This document shows, one piece after another, positions 1 through 4,327 of a stretch of DNA of 5,104 bases; position 1 is the first letter of the stretch, and every line of letters begins with the position of its first letter. Where the stretch lies: positions 1 to 5,104 of the forward strand of contig CATZPU010000111.1 in NCBI GenBank assembly GCA_958422845.1, read 5' to 3'. Made by a program: the position numbers and the translations under genes. The stretch comes from an uncultured Lachnospiraceae bacterium (GTDB lineage Bacteria; Bacillota; Clostridia; Lachnospirales; Lachnospiraceae). The notes under the pieces are model-generated. The model was not told the origin of the DNA, made no database searches, and was given only the letters and a program-made list of their open reading frames with translations.

Positions 1-51
1 GATGCGTACATGAATCAGTTTGATCCGTCGACCGGAGAGCTGATCCAGTAA
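1..51 (+). CDS. C-terminal end of an upstream gene (partial, unidentified)
   Basis: Reading from base 1, an open frame encodes 16 residues (DAYMNQFDPSTGELIQ) and ends in TAA at 49-51. The stop lies 140 bp before the ftsZ start. The fragment is too short for family assignment. By position, a cell-division gene such as divIB/ftsQ is plausible, since that gene often precedes ftsZ in Clostridia, but nothing in these residues proves it. No convincing terminator hairpin follows the stop, so transcription from the upstream gene may continue into ftsZ. Confidence 0.5.
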   Translation, partial: DAYMNQFDPSTGELIQ

Positions 52-107
52 AACGTGCGGAGGGCGCTGCAAAACGCTGAAAAATGCAACTATTTTGAAA
101 ATGGTAC

Positions 108-136
108 TTGATAAATTTACAAAATACTTATATTAT
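108..136 (+). promoter_or_regulatory. Candidate sigma-A promoter of ftsZ
   Basis: The -35 hexamer TTGATA (108-113) matches TTGACA at 5 of 6 positions. The -10 hexamer TATTAT (131-136) matches TATAAT at 5 of 6. The spacer is exactly 17 bp. Transcription would start near 143, giving a leader of about 49 nt before the GTG start. The longest open frame of ftsZ begins inside this promoter, which argues that the longer N-terminus is not real. Confidence 0.7.
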
Positions 137-178
137 AAAAGGAAGTACGGTGAATAGTGGGGATGCCGGGCTACAAAA

Positions 179-184
179 AGGAGG
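179..184 (+). promoter_or_regulatory. Ribosome binding site that sets the ftsZ start
   Basis: A perfect AGGAGG lies 7 nt before GTG at 192. The next in-frame candidate, ATG at 204, would be 19 nt away, which is too far. The site therefore selects the GTG start. Confidence 0.88.
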
Positions 185-191
185 AACTACG

Positions 192-1355
192 GTGTTAGAG
201 ATTATGTCAAATGAAACGGAAGCAGCCGCAAAGATCATAGTGATCGGTGTCGGCGGAGCCGGAAATAATGCAGTAAATAGAATGGTTGAAGATACGATCG
301 GAGGCGTGGAGTTTATCGGAGTGAATACAGATAAACAGGCACTGCTTCTGTGTAAGGCGCCGACTACGATCCAGATCGGTGAAAAGGTTACAAAGGGACT
401 TGGCGCAGGCGCGAAGCCGGAGGTAGGACAGCAGGCAGCCGAGGAGAGTGCAGAAGAGATCCGTCAGGCAGTTCAGGGCGCTGATATGGTGTTTGTTACC
501 TGCGGAATGGGCGGCGGTACAGGTACAGGCGCGGCTCCGGTAGTGGCAGGCATTGCAAAGGAGATGGGCATTCTTACCGTAGGCGTTGTCACGAAGCCGT
601 TCCGCTTCGAGGGCAAGACACGTATGAATAATGCGATGGCAGGTATTGAGCGTCTCAAGGCTAATGTCGATACGCTTATCGTGATTCCGAATGATAAGCT
701 GCTTGAGATTGTTGACCGCAGAACGACGATGCCGGAGTCTCTGAAGAAGGCAGACGAGGTGCTGCAGCAGGCGGTTCAGGGTATTACCGACCTGATCAAT
801 CTGCCGGCTCTTATCAATCTCGACTTTGCAGACGTACAGACTGTCATGATCGACAAGGGTATTGCCCATATCGGTATCGGACAGGCTAAGGGTGACGATA
901 AGGCGCTCGAAGCAGTGAAGCAGGCCGTATCGAGTCCGCTGCTTGAGACGACGATCGAAGGCGCTACTCACGTTATCATCAATATTTCAGGAGACATTTC
1001 TCTTATCGATGCAAACGAGGCGGCAAGCTACGTTCAGGAGCTCGCAGGCGAGAATGCAAATATTATCTTTGGTGCGCTGTTTGACGATACATACGCAGAT
1101 GAAGCAAGCGTTACCGTTATCGCGACAGGACTTGACGACAAGGCAGGCGCGCAGGAGAAAACAAAATCACGCAGCAGCTCTGGCTCCATGCCGGAGTTTG
1201 GCTTCATGAGAAAGGACAGCCAGGCGACGGTTTCTTCCTTCGCAAAGGCTCCGACGACTCCGCTTCGCGCACCGCAGCTCAATTCTATGCGTACACCGGA
1301 GAGCAAGGTGCAGGAGAGAGATATTCAGATCCCTGATTTCCTTAAGAGAAGCTAA
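192..1355 (+). CDS. ftsZ: Cell division GTPase FtsZ
   Basis: FtsZ is the tubulin-like GTPase that polymerises into the cytoplasmic Z-ring and recruits the division machinery. From GTG 192 the product has 387 residues, normal for the family. The N-terminal nucleotide-binding segment holds GVGGAGNN at 19-26. The tubulin signature GGGTGTG is at 107-113. The T7 synergy loop NLDFADV is at 209-215, with the catalytic acidic residues D211 and D214. The globular core ends near residue 314. A Ser/Thr/Pro/Lys-rich linker follows (about 315-376), then the conserved C-terminal peptide [11 protein letters not shown] (377-387), which binds membrane tethers and regulators. GTG is chosen because AGGAGG lies 7 nt upstream; ATG 204 is a weaker alternative. 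The gene has its own promoter and ends in a strong terminator, so it looks able to be transcribed on its own. All key residues are present and the frame is intact. Confidence 0.98.
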   Translation: MLEIMSNETEAAAKIIVIGVGGAGNNAVNRMVEDTIGGVEFIGVNTDKQALLLCKAPTTIQIGEKVTKGLGAGAKPEVGQQAAEESAEEIRQAVQGADMVFVTCGMGGGTGTGAAPVVAGIAKEMGILTVGVVTKPFRFEGKTRMNNAMAGIERLKANVDTLIVIPNDKLLEIVDRRTTMPESLKKADEVLQQAVQGITDLINLPALINLDFADVQTVMIDKGIAHIGIGQAKGDDKALEAVKQAVSSPLLETTIEGATHVIINISGDISLIDANEAASYVQELAGENANIIFGALFDDTYADEASVTVIATGLDDKAGAQEKTKSRSSSGSMPEFGFMRKDSQATVSSFAKAPTTPLRAPQLNSMRTPESKVQERDIQIPDFLKRS

Positions 1356-1379
1356 GGCATAAGATAAATACGAAAAAGT

Positions 1380-1425
1380 AAAAAGAAGCAGGTGCGGTCT
1401 GTATGAGCCGTACCTGCTTCTTTTT
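1380..1425. terminator. Bidirectional intrinsic terminator between ftsZ and the convergent Big_2 gene
   Basis: Arms 1380-1397 and 1408-1425 form an 18-bp stem with a single G-U pair (1394/1411) and a 10-nt loop. The GC-rich core (GCAGGTGCGG against CCGTACCTGC) is flanked by A5 on the left and T5 on the right, so both strands carry a U-tract. It lies 24 nt after the ftsZ stop and 47 nt after the stop of the minus-strand gene, and can end both transcripts. Confidence 0.93.
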
Positions 1426-1472
1426 AAATGAAAATTTTGATCATTGTGTCAGTTGCGCCGATCGCAGGCGCG

Positions 1473-2210
1473 TTAGTCGTAGTAATCGTCGCGGTCATCA
1501 TCGTCGTGGTCGTCGTGAGCATCGTCATAATCCATCTGATCGCGCGGGGAGACCTTTACCGTGAAAGTAACGCTCTGACCTGTCTTTGTATTCTTACAGG
1601 TGATCGTCGTACTTCCGATCTTTCTTGCGTGGAATTCCACTTCATCATCGTAACGGTCGTCATCGTCAAAGCGGACGATGGAGGTATCGCGGATGCTCCA
1701 CTTCAGATGGCGGTCAGACAGTCCGCGGTATTTTTTGATCTTCAGCTCGAAATCATCTCCGGCTTCTACTGTTCTTACTGCCGGACCGGAGATCCTGATC
1801 TTTTTTCCTGACGTCTTTGCATCTTTTACCTTTACCGTGAACGTCACTTTTTTCTTTGTCCCGCGGATCGAACACGTAACCTTTGCAGTTCCTTTTTTGC
1901 GGGCGATCATCTCGATCTCGTCATCACTGCGGTCATCGTCGTCGAAGCGCACGAATTTGGAGCCTGAGGTGATCTTCCATCTGAGGTAGTCGTCGTCTGC
2001 ATCGTACGGAGCAGTGCGGACTCTTAACTTAAATTCTTCTCCGGCAGTGACGGTGATCGTCTTTTTGCCCTCCGCAGAGATCTTTCTCGGTTTTACATCG
2101 TCGTCAGCAAAGGCTGTGACAGCCAGTGTAAACAGTACCATGATTCCGAGTACGAGCGCTGCGAATAATTTTTTTCCGTTTGTATGGATCGTGTTTTGTA
2201 AAGCTTTCAT
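1473..2210 (-). CDS. Secreted protein with two Ig-like (Big_2-type) domains and an Asp-rich tail
   Basis: The 245-residue product starts with a classic Sec signal peptide: a basic N-terminus (K13 K14), a hydrophobic core at 15-32, and a likely cleavage site AFA at 33-35. The mature protein holds two tandem beta-rich domains (about 41-128 and 133-220). Both have the Big_2 pattern: a VxAG(E/D)xF strand, a LxW strand, an ARKxG turn and a final VTFTVKV strand. Each domain carries an FDDDDRxDDExE cluster (89-100 and 181-192) and one Cys at the equivalent place (C113, C205), giving an exact 92-residue period. The end (227-245) is almost all Asp, with His, Tyr and Arg. ATG 2210 has AAGGAGG 7 nt upstream. 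No sortase motif, lipobox or membrane anchor is visible, so release or ionic wall binding is likely. Adhesion or divalent-metal binding is a guess from composition. The precise function is unknown. Confidence 0.88.
   Translation of the reverse strand: MKALQNTIHTNGKKLFAALVLGIMVLFTLAVTAFADDDVKPRKISAEGKKTITVTAGEEFKLRVRTAPYDADDDYLRWKITSGSKFVRFDDDDRSDDEIEMIARKKGTAKVTCSIRGTKKKVTFTVKVKDAKTSGKKIRISGPAVRTVEAGDDFELKIKKYRGLSDRHLKWSIRDTSIVRFDDDDRYDDEVEFHARKIGSTTITCKNTKTGQSVTFTVKVSPRDQMDYDDAHDDHDDDDRDDYYD
1551..2090 (-). repeat. Tandem domain duplication inside the Big_2 gene (276-nt period)
   Basis: The two Ig-like domains (codons about 41-128 and 133-220) align at a fixed offset of 92 residues. RFDDDDR, DDE, ARK, the lone Cys and VTFTVKV all fall in register. 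Each domain is an about 88-residue unit and the two are separated by a short linker. The protein similarity is clear while the DNA has diverged, so this is an old internal duplication. Confidence 0.8.
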
Positions 2211-2241
2211 AATACATCCTCCTTATGTTTTCGATAGCTAT

Positions 2242-2276
2242 ATAGTAGCCCTGAAAGATTAAAAGAAAATTAAAAA
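2242..2276 (-). promoter_or_regulatory. Candidate regulated promoter of the Big_2 gene: 11-bp direct repeats plus a -10
   Basis: On the minus strand, TTTTAAT occurs twice with an 11-bp step (2269-2275 and 2258-2264). The full 11-bp units (2266-2276, 2255-2265) agree at 9 of 11 positions. A -10-like TACTAT (2242-2247, 4 of 6) follows at the spacing expected if the repeats overlap the -35 position, where no good -35 hexamer exists. Direct repeats with one-helical-turn spacing over a poor -35 are typical of promoters activated by OmpR/PhoB-family response regulators. The regulator is not in this window. AT-rich composition alone could also produce such repeats. Confidence 0.45.
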
Positions 2277-2283
2277 GGAAAGA

Positions 2284-3150
2284 TCAGGAAAAATATTTTT
2301 TCCGTATTGCTTCTACGGGCATCTCGCGTCCCGTCCAGATATGAAACGCCGCCGCGCCCTGATACAGGAGCATGTACAGCCCGTTTGCCGTCCGGCATCC
2401 CGCCGCTTTTGCGTCAAGCAGCAGTTTTGTGAAACGCGGCTCGTAGATGATGTCCGATACGAGAAGGCCGCTGTGAAAGCAGGAAGTATCCGCGATCGGA
2501 GAACAGTCCGTATCGGGAGCCATGCCGATCGAGGTTGCATTTGCGAGAAGGCTGCTTTTACGGATGACGTTCCTTACGGCAGAGCCGTCTGCAAGATCGG
2601 TGACGTCTGCGCGGCAGCCGGTCCGCTCATTGATGAGCGTGGCGAGCCGTATGGCATTGTTCCACGACCGCCCTTTCCGGTTCACGATATGGAGCGCGGG
2701 AACGCCGTCGAGAGCTGCCTGTACGGCGATCGAGGAGGCCGCGCCTCCTGCGCCGAGCAGAGTCATCTCTCCGCTTTGTACGTCATAGCCTGTATCTTTT
2801 ACAGACTGCATAAATCCGATGCCGTCCGTATTATGCCCGATCAGCCGTCCGTTTTCGTTTTTGACGGTATTGACTGCGCCGATCATTGCGGCGGCGGGAG
2901 AGAGCTCGTCTAAATACGGCAGTGCGCGCTCCTTGTCCGGCATGGTGAGATTAAAGCCGAGGACGTCCATCTCACGCAGCGTCTGTACCATTGTTTTCAG
3001 ATCGGCATGTTTTGTATCAAAACACAGGTATACAAAGTCCAGTCCGAGCATACGGAACGCTTCGTTGTGCATCATCGGAGAAATACTGTGTGCGACAGGA
3101 GTACCGAGCAGACAGCACAGCCGCGTGCGCCCTGTAATCTGAGTATTCAT
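2284..3150 (-). CDS. aroE: Shikimate dehydrogenase, YdiB-like subgroup
   Basis: This enzyme reduces 3-dehydroshikimate to shikimate with NAD(P)H, in the cytoplasm, at the fourth step of the shikimate pathway. The 288 residues span the whole family. The substrate-binding SIS is at 22-24, and NLTMPDK (67-73) carries the catalytic Lys K73. N94 lies in GAVNT, and D109 in HNTDG is the catalytic Asp. The Rossmann loop GAGGAAS is at 133-139, and C-terminal NGLYMLLYQGA is the usual substrate and cofactor contact. The segment after the second Rossmann strand (NRKGRSW, then ERTGC and VTDLAD) resembles E. coli YdiB rather than classical AroE, as does the length, so dual NAD/NADP use or quinate activity is possible. 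ATG 3150 has AGGAGG 8 nt upstream. The gene is divergent from aroD, and 73 bp separate its stop from the Big_2 start with no evident terminator, so read-through is possible. Confidence 0.95.
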   Translation of the reverse strand: MNTQITGRTRLCCLLGTPVAHSISPMMHNEAFRMLGLDFVYLCFDTKHADLKTMVQTLREMDVLGFNLTMPDKERALPYLDELSPAAAMIGAVNTVKNENGRLIGHNTDGIGFMQSVKDTGYDVQSGEMTLLGAGGAASSIAVQAALDGVPALHIVNRKGRSWNNAIRLATLINERTGCRADVTDLADGSAVRNVIRKSSLLANATSIGMAPDTDCSPIADTSCFHSGLLVSDIIYEPRFTKLLLDAKAAGCRTANGLYMLLYQGAAAFHIWTGREMPVEAIRKKYFS

Positions 3151-3206
3151 TGGTATCGCCTCCTTTATATGCTGAAAATATATTTTTACAGTTAAGTTCT
3201 GTATTT

Positions 3207-3215
3207 ATCATATCA
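3207..3215 (-). promoter_or_regulatory. Candidate extended -10 promoter of aroE
   Basis: On the minus strand, TATGAT (3207-3212, 5 of 6) is preceded by TGA (3213-3215), making the extended -10 form TGnTATGAT. The -35 region is only T-rich (ATTTTA at 17 bp), which extended -10 promoters tolerate. Transcription would start near 3200, about 50 nt before the aroE ATG. Confidence 0.5.
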
Positions 3216-3250
3216 CATTTGCAGAAAAATAAAATAGCTTTTCATTTTTC

Positions 3251-3279
3251 TTGACATCTTTCGGAAAAAAAAGCACAAT
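3251..3279 (+). promoter_or_regulatory. Candidate sigma-A promoter of aroD
   Basis: A perfect TTGACA (3251-3256) lies 17 bp before CACAAT (3274-3279, 4 of 6 to TATAAT). The predicted leader is about 69 nt, too short for a T-box or similar riboswitch. It faces away from the aroE promoter in the same 204-bp intergenic region. Confidence 0.55.
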
Positions 3280-3354
3280 AAGAAGCAATACGAAACACCG
3301 GAAGATTTAAAACAAAAAAATATACGGAAATAAGATGGTCTGGAGGCAGGAAAG

Positions 3355-4170
3355 ATGAGAAAGGTGACAGCAGGAAATACGATATTCGGAGAAGGAAAGC
3401 CGAAGATATGTATTCCGATAACGGCGCGCAGCATGGCGGAGCTGGAGGAGCAGATCGAAAGAGCGGCACAGGCGCCCTGCGATATGATAGAGTGGCGCGC
3501 GGATTATTTCGCAGAAGAGCAGAGTGAGGAAACAAAGCAGATAAGTGAGGCAAAGGGAAAGGCAGGCGCAGACGGCAAAGACGGGTGCGAATGGATTCTT
3601 CCGGCGCTTCGTCTGCTTAAGGAGAGGATCGCGGATAAGCCGCTTTTATTTACCTTTCGGACGAAGGAAGAGGGCGGCGAGCGCCGGATAGCGCCGGAGG
3701 AGTATGAACGGCTGAATCAAAGGGCTGCCGCCGCGGGACTTGCAGATTTTGTGGATATTGAGATCAATCGCGGCGAGGAGCTGTTTTGCAGACTGTGCGG
3801 TGCGGCGCACGATCTGGGCGTATCCGTCATAGGCTCCTTCCATGATTTTGAAGCGACTCCTTCCAAGGAAAAACTGGAAGAGCTGCTGTGCCGGATGCAG
3901 ACGCTCGGCGCAGATATTACGAAAGCGGCGGTTATGCCGCGTGATGAGCGCGATGTGCTGACGCTTCTGGAGGCGTCCGTCGAGATGAAGCTTTTGTATG
4001 CCGACCGGCCGTTTATCACGATGGCGATGGGGCCGCTTGGAGCAGTCAGCCGTCTGTGCGGCGCTCTGACGGGATCATCCGTCACCTTTGCATCGGCAGG
4101 AAAGGCATCTGCGCCGGGACAGCTCGATGCCGGAACGGTTGCAGATGTCCTAAACAGTATTGCTATATAA
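3355..4170 (+). CDS. aroD: Type I 3-dehydroquinate dehydratase
   Basis: The enzyme removes water from 3-dehydroquinate to give 3-dehydroshikimate, through a Schiff base, in the cytoplasm; its product is the substrate of AroE next door. All active-site residues known from the Salmonella enzyme are present: E46 and R48 (EWRAD), R102 and E106 (FTFRTKEEGG), general base H163 (SFHDF), Schiff-base lysine K190 (DITKAAVMP), R233 (GAVSRL), and S252 and Q256 (SAPGQL). E46 has the same number as in the roughly 252-residue Salmonella protein, while later residues are shifted by exactly 20. There is therefore a net insertion of 20 residues between D50 and R102, in the charged, low-complexity stretch 53-77. 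The product has 271 residues. ATG 3355 follows GGAGG (3342-3346) at 8 nt. No strong terminator follows directly, so transcripts may run towards spoIIGA. Confidence 0.96.
   Translation: MRKVTAGNTIFGEGKPKICIPITARSMAELEEQIERAAQAPCDMIEWRADYFAEEQSEETKQISEAKGKAGADGKDGCEWILPALRLLKERIADKPLLFTFRTKEEGGERRIAPEEYERLNQRAAAAGLADFVDIEINRGEELFCRLCGAAHDLGVSVIGSFHDFEATPSKEKLEELLCRMQTLGADITKAAVMPRDERDVLTLLEASVEMKLLYADRPFITMAMGPLGAVSRLCGALTGSSVTFASAGKASAPGQLDAGTVADVLNSIAI
3523..3585 (+). repeat. Degenerate 21-nt repeats forming the aroD insertion
   Basis: AGTGAGG recurs exactly 21 nt apart (3523 and 3544), in frame. The encoded segment reads as three 7-residue units: SEETKQI, SEAKGKA and GADGKDG (residues 57-77). 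Units 1 and 2 agree at 12 of 21 bases, and unit 3 is much more diverged. This fits expansion by replication slippage followed by decay, and about accounts for the 20 extra residues compared with the Salmonella enzyme. Confidence 0.45.
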
Positions 4171-4220
4171 AAAAAATACAGTGTCGGGAAGCCTGATGGC
4201 TTTCTGTGCTTATATCGCCA

Positions 4221-4237
4221 TGTCGAACGGAGTCGAT
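4221..4237 (+). promoter_or_regulatory. Candidate tandem Spo0A boxes upstream of spoIIGA
   Basis: TGTCGAA (4221-4227) is a perfect match to the Spo0A box core TGNCGAA. A second, weaker copy, AGTCGAT (4231-4237, 5 of 7), follows with a 10-bp step, the tandem arrangement usual for Spo0A dimers. A third candidate, TGACAAA (4265-4271, 6 of 7), overlaps the -35 of the spoIIGA promoter. The boxes would sit about 80, 70 and 35 bp upstream of transcription start, similar to the site 1 and site 2 layout of B. subtilis spoIIG. Confidence 0.65.
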
Positions 4238-4263
4238 GAAAACAGCCGTTTTGCAGACTGGAT

Positions 4264-4296
4264 TTGACAAAAATAACACCCTCTTCGGAGTATACT
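4264..4296 (+). promoter_or_regulatory. Candidate spoIIGA promoter with a 21-bp spacer
   Basis: A perfect TTGACA (4264-4269) and TATACT (4291-4296, 5 of 6) are separated by 21 bp instead of the usual 17. The B. subtilis spoIIG promoter is known for the same defect (22 bp), which makes sigma-A RNA polymerase depend on phosphorylated Spo0A. Start would be near 4303, giving a leader of about 25 nt. Confidence 0.65.
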
Positions 4297-4325
4297 GTGT
4301 ATCAGTTACTTCCGCAGGGGGTGTT
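4275..4325 (+). promoter_or_regulatory. Inverted repeat masking the spoIIGA ribosome binding site in read-through RNA
   Basis: The left arm 4275-4284 (AACACCCTCT) pairs with 4316-4325 (AGGGGGTGTT) over 10 positions with one G-U. After a 1x1 mismatch, 4286-4289 (CGGA) pairs with 4311-4314 (TCCG), and 4290-4292 with 4307-4309 past a one-base bulge, leaving a 14-nt loop. The right arm contains the whole ribosome binding site. The left arm is inside the promoter spacer, so only RNA entering from aroD contains it. The stem runs into TTTT (4324-4327) and might also act as a modest terminator of aroD. Confidence 0.6.
4316..4321 (+). promoter_or_regulatory. Ribosome binding site of spoIIGA
   Basis: AGGGGG, extending to AGGGGGTG, differs by one base from the consensus AGGAGGTG and lies 6 nt before GTG 4328. 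It fixes the start of spoIIGA, which has no ATG nearby in frame. It is wholly contained in the right arm of the inverted repeat. Confidence 0.75.
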
Positions 4326-4327
4326 TT

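Noticed and set aside
52..100. Possible terminator of the upstream gene before the ftsZ promoter
   Set aside because: Only scattered 3-4 bp pairings around GCGCTGCAAAACGC and no stable stem with a U-tract.
207..971. 254-codon minus-strand frame within ftsZ
   Set aside because: It is the antisense of a highly conserved gene, with a Cys/Arg/His-rich product typical of shadow frames.
1455..1471. GCGCC-N7-GGCGC hairpin just after the Big_2 stop
   Set aside because: Five base pairs without a following U-run. The far stronger terminator at 1380-1425 explains termination.
1428..1811. Plus-strand frame with a very hydrophobic Val/Ile start that looks like a membrane protein
   Set aside because: The hydrophobic run is simply the complement of the GAC/GAT Asp tract of the Big_2 gene. 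It starts in the terminator and lacks a ribosome binding site.
2341..2913. 190-codon plus-strand frame opposite aroE
   Set aside because: It is antisense to a clear shikimate dehydrogenase, and has no ribosome binding site or recognisable domain.
3151..3354. Riboswitch, T-box or CRISPR-like structure in the aroE-aroD intergenic region
   Set aside because: Both leaders are short (about 50 and 69 nt), and no repeats, T-box motif or extended stem was found; only promoters, ribosome binding sites and one small dyad are visible.
4177..4210. Stem GGAAGCC-TGAT-GGCTTTC after aroD as a terminator
   Set aside because: The 7-bp stem includes a G-U pair and is not followed by a U-tract (TGTGCTTATATC), so termination here would be weak at best.
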